DNA of 64,000 nucleotides, from assembly GCF_008704995.1 (NCBI RefSeq), contig NZ_CP023747.1, positions 2,196,501 through 2,260,500 on the forward strand, in the 5' to 3' direction. Origin of the DNA: Streptomyces nodosus. Lineage in GTDB: Bacteria; Actinomycetota; Actinomycetes; Streptomycetales; Streptomycetaceae. The notes under the pieces were generated by a model. It searched no databases and was not told the origin of the DNA. It saw only the letters and a program-made list of their open reading frames with translations. This document shows, in pieces, positions 57,692 to 64,000 of the stretch. The position numbers were made by a program, and so were the translations under genes. Numbering within the stretch: the first letter of the stretch is position 1; each line of letters opens with the position of its first letter.

Positions 57692-58429
57692 CTACGCCTG
57701 TCCGGCTGCCTTCTGTGCCTGCTGCTCGGCCTTCTCCGCCTTCGCCGCGTCCGCGATCTGCCGTTTGGCGGCGGTCGCGTAGATGTCGACGTACTCCTGG
57801 CCGGAGAGCTTCATGATCTCGTAGATGACCTCGTCGGTCACCGCGCGCAGGACGAAGCGGTCGTTCTCCATGTCCCGGTAGCGGCTGAAGTCGAGCGGCT
57901 TGCCGATGCGGATGCCCGGGCGCATCAGCTTGGGCACGACCTTCCCCGGCGGCTGGATCTTCTCCGTGTCGATCATGGCGACCGGGATCACGGGTGCGCC
58001 GGTGGCGAGCGCCACCCGCGCCAGACCGCCGGGCTTGCCCCGGTAGAGGCGGCCGTCGGGGGAGCGGGTGCCCTCCGGATAGATGCCGAAGAGTTCGCCC
58101 CGCTCCACCACCTCGATGCCGCTCCTGATGGCGGCCTCACCCGCGCCGCGCACTCCGGAGCGGTCCACCGGGAGCTGGCCGACGCCCTTGAAGAACGCGG
58201 CGGTCAGCCGGCCCTTCAATCCCGGCGTGGTGAAGTACTCGGCCTTGGCAATGAAGGTCACCTTGCGGTCGAGGACCGCGGGCAGGAAGAACGAGTCCGA
58301 GAACGACAGATGATTGCTCGCCAGGATCGCGGGACCCTCGGCGGGAATGTTCTCCAGGCCCTCCACCCAGGGCCTGAAGACAAGCTTCAGCGACCCTCCG
58401 ATGAATACCTTCATCGCGCCGTACAACAA
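57692..58429 (-). CDS. 1-acyl-sn-glycerol-3-phosphate acyltransferase (PlsC family)
   Basis: Membrane-bound phospholipid acyltransferase of 245 residues. The catalytic HX4D motif is His40-LSFS-Asp45, preceded by Asn39, and the glycerophosphate-binding YPEGTRS follows near residue 115. TTG 58429 is chosen since GGGAGG precedes it by six bases; the ATG at 58414 lacks a site. The Ala/Lys/Gln-rich C-terminus is helical. Same relative position as Rv2182c in mycobacteria. Divergent from the esterase gene. Confidence 0.9.
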   Translation of the reverse strand: MLYGAMKVFIGGSLKLVFRPWVEGLENIPAEGPAILASNHLSFSDSFFLPAVLDRKVTFIAKAEYFTTPGLKGRLTAAFFKGVGQLPVDRSGVRGAGEAAIRSGIEVVERGELFGIYPEGTRSPDGRLYRGKPGGLARVALATGAPVIPVAMIDTEKIQPPGKVVPKLMRPGIRIGKPLDFSRYRDMENDRFVLRAVTDEVIYEIMKLSGQEYVDIYATAAKRQIADAAKAEKAEQQAQKAAGQA

Positions 58430-58581
58430 CCCGTGCCTCCCGTATGCGTCGCACAGACCTTAACCCGGGCGGTCCGCCCGTGGAGAGGCCTGCGGCCCTG
58501 GCCGGTGTCGGTGGGGTCGCGTACGGTGAAGTACCTGCAATCGACGTGCCCAGCCCCCTTTTCACGAACAGGAGACCGAAG

Positions 58582-59361
58582 GTGCCGGTCCTCCCTGGAG
58601 CCGAGCCGTACCGCCACGACGGCGGGGAGACCGGTGTCCTCCTCTGCCACGGCTTCACCGGTTCCCCCCAGTCGCTGCGCCCCTGGGCGGAGTATCTCGC
58701 CGAGCGCGGACTGACCGTCTCACTGCCGCTGCTGCCCGGGCACGGCACCCGCTGGGAGGACATGCAGCTCACCGGCTGGCCGGACTGGTACGCGGAGGTG
58801 GACCGCGAGCTGCGGGTCCTGCGCGAGCGCTGTGCGCGGGTGTTCGTGGCCGGCCTCTCCATGGGCGGCGCCCTGGCCCTGCGGCTCGCCGCCAGACACG
58901 GTGACGCGGTGTCCGGTGTGATCGTTGTCAACCCGGCCGCCGCGCTGCACGGCCTCGCGGCCCGTGCCCTCCCGGTGGTCCGCCACCTCCTCCCTTCCAC
59001 GAAGGGCATCGCCAGCGACATCGCCAGGGTGGGCAGCACGGAGCTGGGATACGACAGGGTGCCGCTGCGCGCGGCGGACTCCCTGCGCGCCTTCCTCCGC
59101 AGGGTCGACGGGGAGCTGCCGGAGGTGACCCAGCCGCTGCTGCTTCTGCACAGCACCCAGGACCATGTGGTGCCGCCGTCCGACTCGGCGCGGATCCTCA
59201 GCCGGGTCTCCTCCACGGACGTCACGGAGATCCTGCTGGAACAGAGCTACCACGTGGCGACGTTGGACCATGACGCGGACCGGATCTTCGAGGAGAGCCA
59301 TGCATTCATCGGCCGGCTCGCGCCAAGTGTCGGCAAGGAAGGGACGGCCGTAGGTGGCTGA
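58582..59361 (+). CDS. Alpha/beta hydrolase (carboxylesterase / monoacylglycerol lipase)
   Basis: Serine hydrolase of 259 residues, like Geobacillus Est30. The nucleophile is Ser93 in GLSMGG, and the oxyanion region is HGFTGSPQSL at 23-32. The acid is Asp in STQDHVVPP and the base His in LDHDADRIF near the C-terminus. GTG 58582 follows AGGAG. Next to a PlsC acyltransferase, a role in glycerolipid turnover is plausible but inferred. The stop overlaps the next gene by eight bases. Confidence 0.88.
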   Translation: MPVLPGAEPYRHDGGETGVLLCHGFTGSPQSLRPWAEYLAERGLTVSLPLLPGHGTRWEDMQLTGWPDWYAEVDRELRVLRERCARVFVAGLSMGGALALRLAARHGDAVSGVIVVNPAAALHGLAARALPVVRHLLPSTKGIASDIARVGSTELGYDRVPLRAADSLRAFLRRVDGELPEVTQPLLLLHSTQDHVVPPSDSARILSRVSSTDVTEILLEQSYHVATLDHDADRIFEESHAFIGRLAPSVGKEGTAVGG

Positions 59362-60010
59362 GCACGACTCCGGTCGCGAGGACCGCGAGCCGGAAGAGAA
59401 GGGCGTGCCTCTCGACGAGGAGGCGGTCTGGGCGGCGATCGTCGCCGGCTACGGCGCGGAGCCCCCGGACCCGCCCGGTGCGAGGCCGTTCCGCTCGGTC
59501 GAGGATCTGGCCCTGCCCGAGATGGAGACGGACGGCGGCGCCGAAGAGACGAAGGCCGAGAAGGGGAAGGCCAAGAAGGAGCAGGCCGAGGAGGAGAAGG
59601 CCGGGAGCGGGAGCGCGGAGCAGGGCGGCGCCCAGGACGACGCGGCCGAGCCGGCCGAGCCGGCCGGGCCGCTGGGCAGCTCGGTGTCCTTCGCACCCGG
59701 CGTGGGGGGCCCGCGGGACTACTCCTTGCGCCAGCCCTCCGACGACGACTTCGACGAGGGCGACGAGGGTCACTTCGTCCCGCCGGAGCCGCCGCCGCTC
59801 CCCGACGCGGACACCACGGCGAAGTTCGCTTGGCTCGCGGTGATCGGCGGCCCGCTCCTGCTCCTGCTGGCCGTGCTGCTCGGCTGGGAGATGACCTGGT
59901 GGCTGGCCCTCATCGGCATCGGCGGCTTCCTGGGCGGTTTTCTGACCCTGGTGGTGCGGATGAACACCGACGAGGAGGACGACGACCCCGGCCGGGGCGC
60001 CGTGGTCTGA
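59354..60010 (+). CDS. Acidic membrane protein of unknown function
   Basis: Not recognised beyond actinobacterial hypotheticals. The protein has 218 residues from GTG 59354, overlapping the esterase stop. The first 150 or so residues are hydrophilic and acidic, with a Lys/Glu/Ala stretch (about 70-100) likely to be helical or disordered, then two closely spaced transmembrane helices at about 158-200, and an acidic tail (DEEDDD). It is probably made with the esterase and might hold it at the membrane; that is a guess. Confidence 0.75.
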   Translation: MAEHDSGREDREPEEKGVPLDEEAVWAAIVAGYGAEPPDPPGARPFRSVEDLALPEMETDGGAEETKAEKGKAKKEQAEEEKAGSGSAEQGGAQDDAAEPAEPAGPLGSSVSFAPGVGGPRDYSLRQPSDDDFDEGDEGHFVPPEPPPLPDADTTAKFAWLAVIGGPLLLLLAVLLGWEMTWWLALIGIGGFLGGFLTLVVRMNTDEEDDDPGRGAVV

Positions 60011-60066
60011 CCGGGCCCTTTGTTCGACCGGGCCCGAGGACCGGCCGGTGCCGTAGCGGCCGGTGT

Positions 60067-60843
60067 CTACGCGGACGGGACCCTGAGGGCGGCCAGGACC
60101 GGAAGATGGTCCGTGGCCGCCCTCAGGTCCCTCTCCGACACCGCCGGGTGCCCCTGGAGATCTCCGCCCCGGGACGGGAGCGGGACACCGCAGCCGAGGA
60201 TCTCGATGCCCGGCGTGGCGAAGATCGCGTCGATGCGCCGACGGGGATCGGTGGGCGAGAAGGTGTACTCGGCGCCCCGGGGCGCGGTGGCCCAGCAGTC
60301 CCGGAGGTGGTCCGCGAGGCGGGTGAAGGTGCGGCCCTTGGGGCGTTCGTTGAGGTCACCGCCCGCGACGGCGTGCTCCACGCCCATCCCGGCGAGCCGG
60401 TCGAGCAGCATCCCTCCCTGGGCGTACCGCTCCTCCTCCGCCAGGCTCAGATGAAAGCTGAGGACGCCGAGCCGGGCGCCGCCGAACCGTACGACGGCCG
60501 TGGCCAGACCCCTTCGGTGCAGTCCGGGGGTGAGCGGCAGCAGTACGTCCTCGGTGCGCTCGACCGTGGCACGCAGCGAGCAGAGGATCGCCGGGCCCGC
60601 CGCCGTGGCACCGCCGGTGAGCATCACCAGACCGGAGGCCGCCGCGAGCCGGGCGAGTTTCTTGCGCCAGCGGAAGAACCGGGGGGCCTCCTGGACCAGC
60701 ACCAGATCGGGCTCGCAGGCGCTGATCACCCGGGCGAGCGCGTCGGTGTCGTCGCGCATCGAGCGGATGTTGTAGCCGAGGACCCGGATGACGGCCGAAC
60801 CGTCGGGTTCCGTACGGGAGTTGGGCAGCAGCATCGTCGCCAT
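60067..60843 (-). CDS. Endonuclease/exonuclease/phosphatase family protein
   Basis: EEP-fold metal-dependent hydrolase of 258 residues; family members cut DNA or dephosphorylate lipids and sugars. Conserved sites are Asn25 in LGYNIRS, Glu52 in LVQEAP, GGDLNERP, and the terminal ATDHLPVLA with its catalytic His. ATG 60843 is preceded by TATCTT (60851-60856) at seven bases and has no ribosome site, so it is likely leaderless. The substrate is unknown. No signal peptide. Confidence 0.85.
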   Translation of the reverse strand: MATMLLPNSRTEPDGSAVIRVLGYNIRSMRDDTDALARVISACEPDLVLVQEAPRFFRWRKKLARLAAASGLVMLTGGATAAGPAILCSLRATVERTEDVLLPLTPGLHRRGLATAVVRFGGARLGVLSFHLSLAEEERYAQGGMLLDRLAGMGVEHAVAGGDLNERPKGRTFTRLADHLRDCWATAPRGAEYTFSPTDPRRRIDAIFATPGIEILGCGVPLPSRGGDLQGHPAVSERDLRAATDHLPVLAALRVPSA

Positions 60844-60850
60844 GCCGATC

Positions 60851-60856
60851 AAGATA
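60851..60856 (-). promoter_or_regulatory. -10 element for leaderless EEP gene mRNA
   Basis: TATCTT on the minus strand, seven bases, ATG 60843. Confidence 0.5.
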
Positions 60857-61009
60857 CGCCGCACCGCCCCGGGGGATGTGCCGGACGGACGGGGACCCGG
60901 GGCGCCGGGTCCCGCGGGGGGTGACCCGGATCCGCCGGTCGCCGTCGATGGTGCGACGCCCGCCGTCCCCAAGGCCGGGGTTCGGCGGGCGCTGTCGCAC
61001 GGTGGTCCG

Positions 61010-61963
61010 CTACATGATCGGGTCGGGCTCCCGGGCCAGGTCCGCGGCGCCCACCAGGCCCGCGTCATTGCCCAGTCGGGCGCCGATGACCTCGGCGACC
61101 GGACGCCAGTTGCCGCCGACCAACCAGCGCTTGTAGGACTTACGGATCGGTTCGAGGACGAGTTCGCCCTCGTCCGAGAGACCGCCGCCCACGATGAAGG
61201 CGGAGGGGTCGAAGAGCGAGGCGAGGTCGGCGAGTCCGGCGCCGGCCCAGCGGGCGAGTTCACGGTAGGAGTCGACGGCCACCGGGTCTCCCTGGCGGGC
61301 GGCCATGGAGATGTGCTTGCCCTCGATGCCGTCCGGGGTGCCGTCGCCGAGCGAGAGCAGCAACTCGGCGCTCTCGGGGGTGGCGTTGGCGCGCTGCTTC
61401 GCATACCGGACGAGGGCGCGCCCGGAGGCGTACTGCTCCCAGCAGCCCTGTGAGCCGCAGCCGCACAGCAGTCCGTCGGGAACCATCCGGATGTGGCCGA
61501 ACTCGGCGGCCACGCCGAAGTGCCCGCGGCGCAGCTTGTTGCCGATGATGATGCCGCCGCCGAGGCCGGTGCCCAGCGTGATGCAGATGACGTTGCGGTG
61601 GCCCTTGCCCGCACCGAACTTGTACTCGCCCCAGGCGGCCGCGTTGGCGTCGTTCTCGACGACCACCGGGAGGCCCACGCGGGCCTCGACCTCTTCCTTC
61701 AGCGGCTCCTGGCGCCAGTCGATGTTCGGCGCGAAGTAGACCGTGGAACGCTGGCGGTTGACGTATCCTGCGGCACCGATCCCGACTCCGACGATCTCGT
61801 GTCCGGCACGGGCGCCCTCGACGGCAGCGGCTATGGCGTCCACGATGGCCTCGGGAGTGCCCGGAGTCGGCACCTTGTGGGTCGAGAGGATGTTGCCTTC
61901 CTCGTCGACCACACCGGCCGCGATCTTCGTGCCGCCGATGTCGACGCCGATGGTGAGTCCCAT
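61010..61963 (-). CDS. glkA: ROK-family glucokinase GlkA
   Basis: Phosphorylates glucose and, in S. coelicolor, is needed for glucose repression independent of PTS. The protein has 317 residues. ATP-binding DIGGTK is at 8-13, the catalytic ENDANAAAWGE follows, and the ROK zinc motif CGCGSQGCWE is intact. The ATG follows GAGGGA. Length and neighbours match S. coelicolor glkA, with a DUF5304 gene upstream. Confidence 0.97.
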   Translation of the reverse strand: MGLTIGVDIGGTKIAAGVVDEEGNILSTHKVPTPGTPEAIVDAIAAAVEGARAGHEIVGVGIGAAGYVNRQRSTVYFAPNIDWRQEPLKEEVEARVGLPVVVENDANAAAWGEYKFGAGKGHRNVICITLGTGLGGGIIIGNKLRRGHFGVAAEFGHIRMVPDGLLCGCGSQGCWEQYASGRALVRYAKQRANATPESAELLLSLGDGTPDGIEGKHISMAARQGDPVAVDSYRELARWAGAGLADLASLFDPSAFIVGGGLSDEGELVLEPIRKSYKRWLVGGNWRPVAEVIGARLGNDAGLVGAADLAREPDPIM

Positions 61964-62187
61964 GAATCCCTCAGTTTCGGTCGAGCCCCGCTAGGGCCAA
62001 CGGTACCCGAGGGGGCCGGGGTCGTCCGATCACTCCCGGTGTCCGGGAGCCCCGAAAAGGGCCCCGGACCCGCAGGGACGCTCCCGCCGCACTCCGGCGC
62101 CCCGGCAGGCGGTCTCCGCCCCTCGCGACGCCCGTCCCCGTACCGAGCGACGCCCGTCCTTGTGCCGAACGCCCGTCCGCCGCGGCC

Positions 62188-62730
62188 CTAGTCCAGGTCG
62201 ATGCGCTCCCCCGGACCCGGGCCGTCGTCCTCGCCCCGGTCGTCGCCCGGTGTCCCGGGGCCGAAGCCGCCGAAGGAACGGGCGGTCCAGCGCCGCTCCT
62301 GGGTCTCGACGGCCGAGCGGTAGGCGGCGAGCAGCTCCGAGCCGGCCGCGGCGAGATGGTCGAAGACCTCCGGGTTGCGCTCGATCACCGGTTCCACGGC
62401 GGCCTTGGCCTGCTGCACCGCCTCCTGCACCATCTGCTGGGCCGCGCCCGAGGCGAGGGCGCCGAACAGCGGGTTCTGGAGATCGGACAGCTTGTCGGTG
62501 ACCGCGTCGACGAGCCTGCGCAGCTCCTCGGCGGCCGAGCCGGGCGGCGGGCCGCCGCGGGCACGGCGGCGGGCCTTCTCCGCGGCGAGGTCCTCGGCAC
62601 ACGCCTTCGCCCAGGCGTCGGCGTCGACCGTCCGTTCCTCGGGGCTCCCGGCGCCGCCCGGACCCGGGGGAACCCCACCGTCGGCGGCCGGCTCGTGAGC
62701 GGTGTCGGACCTGGGGCGCTCTTCGCTCAT
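62188..62730 (-). CDS. DUF5304 protein (SCO2127-like)
   Basis: Cytoplasmic protein of 180 residues. A disordered Pro/Gly N-terminus precedes a helical core (AEELRRLVDAVTDKLSDLQNPLFGALASG and AAVEPVIERNPEVFDHLAAAGSELL) and an acidic Gly/Asp tail. In S. coelicolor the gene in this place upstream of glkA has been linked to glucose uptake and glucose repression; the mechanism is not settled. It lies 224 bases ahead of glkA in the same direction; that spacer contains a GCGACGCCCGTCC direct repeat. Confidence 0.83.
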   Translation of the reverse strand: MSEERPRSDTAHEPAADGGVPPGPGGAGSPEERTVDADAWAKACAEDLAAEKARRRARGGPPPGSAAEELRRLVDAVTDKLSDLQNPLFGALASGAAQQMVQEAVQQAKAAVEPVIERNPEVFDHLAAAGSELLAAYRSAVETQERRWTARSFGGFGPGTPGDDRGEDDGPGPGERIDLD

Positions 62731-62834
62731 GACGGACTCCTGACTGAGGCTCGTACTCTCGACGTTACCCGAACGGGGGTACGCGATTCACCGCGTACCC
62801 CGCCGTTCCCGGCGCCCCCCCGGGCGGGCGCCGG

Positions 62835-64000
62835 TCACCCACGGCGCGGCCACAGCTCCGGGTCCGGGGCGAAGCGGATGCGCAGCTCGCCCTCGCGCAG
62901 GGCCGCACCCGCCACGGTGCAGCGGCGCAGCGCCGACGGCAGCGGAACGATCCGGCGGAAGGACCCCGCGCTCACCACGATCTCGTCGCCGCGCCGCACC
63001 AGGTCCAGCTCCTCGCGTATCGCGCCGGGCAGCGGGATGTGCCATACGAGCACACCGTCCTCGGCGATCCGGTCCCGTACGGGCCACTCGACCGCGGCCT
63101 CGGCCGGGCCCACGGCCGGGACCGGGAGCACCGCGAGATCGTCGGTGCCCCGCGGGTCCCGGCCGAGGTGCGGCACGCCGTGGACGGCCCGGAGGCCGTA
63201 CGTGCCCTGCCACTCCTCCAGGGTCTTGCGCTGCTGGGCGGCCAGGCTCGCGACCCAGGTGTCCTGGCCGGTGTCGGGCAGCACCCGGTTGGCGACCAGG
63301 AACTCGGGGCGCAGGGCGCGCAGGGCGAGCCCGGTGACGGCCGTACGGACCGCGTCGGCACCGGCCGGACCCGGCTCGGCGACCAGCCACACGCTGGTGG
63401 CCCGGTCGGCCATCACGGCTTCCACGGCGGCCAGCTCCACGTCCCAGCGGCCGGCGGTCTCGTACAGCCACTCGGCGGGCATCGGGACGCCGGCGAGCCG
63501 GCCGAGGACGGGGCGCAGGGCGCGGGCGGCCTGCCGCTCCGGCGGGAGCAGCCGGCGCAGATAGCGGCGCAGCTCCTCGGGCAGGGCGAGCAGCACCAGC
63601 GCCTGCGGGACGGGCGGCAGATCGACGACGAGCAGGTCGTACGCCTCCGAGAGCGCGGCGTCGCGCAGGGCGCGCAGCAGGGCCAGCTCCTCGGCGCCGG
63701 GGAGGGGGGTGACCTCCTCGGCGTCCAGCCGGGCCGCGCCGAGCAGGTCGAGCGCGCCGGCGGCGCGGTCCTGGAAGGCGATGAGGTCCGCACGGAAGCG
63801 GGCGGCGGCGTCCGGACGCCAGACGGTGAGCCCGGGCGCCGCCTCGACCGGGGTGGCGCCGGTGGGGACGCCGAGCACGGCACCGGGGGTGTCGGTGCGG
63901 TCGGCGCTGAGCAGGAGGGTACGGGTGCCCTGGCGGGCGGCTGCCAGCGCGGTGGCCGCGGCGACGGTGCTCCGGCCGGAGCCGCCGGAGCCGGTGATCA
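62835..64000 (-). CDS. ArsA/GET3-like ATPase with degenerate P-loop (N-terminus cut by window edge)
   Basis: Open to the right edge; 387 codons plus stop are visible. Translation entering from 64000 begins ITGSGGSGRSTVAAATALAAA, the position of the ArsA deviant Walker A (GKGGVGKTT), but both signature lysines are replaced (Ser and Arg). Further on, LLVVDLPP-type switch and LVANRVLPDTGQDTW segments and a C-terminal beta domain (REELDLVRRGDEIVVSAGSFRR) match the actinobacterial ArsA family. ArsA proteins act in arsenite efflux or tail-anchor targeting; actinobacterial members are uncharacterised. Same order relative to plsC as Rv2184c. Confidence 0.8.
   Translation of the reverse strand, partial: ITGSGGSGRSTVAAATALAAARQGTRTLLLSADRTDTPGAVLGVPTGATPVEAAPGLTVWRPDAAARFRADLIAFQDRAAGALDLLGAARLDAEEVTPLPGAEELALLRALRDAALSEAYDLLVVDLPPVPQALVLLALPEELRRYLRRLLPPERQAARALRPVLGRLAGVPMPAEWLYETAGRWDVELAAVEAVMADRATSVWLVAEPGPAGADAVRTAVTGLALRALRPEFLVANRVLPDTGQDTWVASLAAQQRKTLEEWQGTYGLRAVHGVPHLGRDPRGTDDLAVLPVPAVGPAEAAVEWPVRDRIAEDGVLVWHIPLPGAIREELDLVRRGDEIVVSAGSFRRIVPLPSALRRCTVAGAALREGELRIRFAPDPELWPRRG

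Overview
The window is a GC-rich actinobacterial chromosome segment, almost certainly from Streptomyces. The evidence is the extreme third-position GC, frequent GTG and TTG starts, 4-base GTGA/ATGA start-stop overlaps, the gene order ileS-divIVA-yggT-sepF-yggS-pgeF-ftsZ-ftsQ-murG-ftsW-murD-mraY-murF-murE-ftsI-ftsL-rsmH, and a ROK glucokinase of the GlkA type. I see no insertion sequence, prophage, CRISPR array, tRNA or rRNA. This is core chromosome, not an island, so no wholly new multi-gene system is claimed.

Region 1 (1-6,278): a partial CPA1 Na+/H+ antiporter, a GNAT acetyltransferase, rluD, lspA and an unusual fusion of a long Lys/Ala-rich histone-H1-like tail to a DksA/TraR zinc finger, all on the minus strand. 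Divergent from them is ileS, preceded by a T-box leader that appears to act on translation.

Region 2 (6,279-27,861): ileS, then the division and cell-wall (dcw) cluster on the minus strand. It holds the polar-growth protein DivIVA with a striking GPMGQG repeat, SepF, FtsZ with a multi-promoter upstream region, and the lipid II pathway MurE, MurF, MraY, MurD, FtsW and MurG with FtsI, FtsL, FtsQ and RsmH. A good -35/-10 promoter lies about 210 bases ahead of rsmH, giving a long leader.

Region 3 (28,279-41,911): a beta-carbonic anhydrase; a coupled moxR, DUF58 and transglutaminase operon; DUF3040; a methyltransferase; a SAV_6107-type HEPN protein; an orphan phytoene-desaturase-like flavoprotein; a membrane protein with a prion-like Gln/Tyr tail; metF; thiE; and an Rv2175c-like DNA-binding protein.

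Region 4 (42,050-54,350): a ferredoxin-reductase-like flavoprotein behind an inverted-repeat operator; a TPP riboswitch driving thiO-thiS-thiG; a PASTA Ser/Thr kinase; endonuclease IV; a molybdopterin oxidoreductase; bacterioferritin with its Bfd ferredoxin under an IdeR/DmdR1-type iron box; class II DAHP synthase; and, divergent from it, a tryptophan attenuator (20-residue leader peptide with three Trp codons) ahead of a fused anthranilate synthase.

Region 5 (54,469-64,000): 6-phosphofructokinase, a two-component system, a PlsC-type acyltransferase, an esterase plus membrane protein pair, an EEP-family phosphatase/nuclease, glucokinase glkA, its DUF5304 neighbour, and the C-terminal part of an ArsA-like ATPase with a degenerate P-loop.

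The clearest cross-cutting observation is that at least eight genes have a TANNNT -10 hexamer 6-7 bases before the start codon and no clear Shine-Dalgarno, which predicts leaderless mRNAs. One of them is the trp leader peptide itself. All calls come from reading the sequence; no database search was run.
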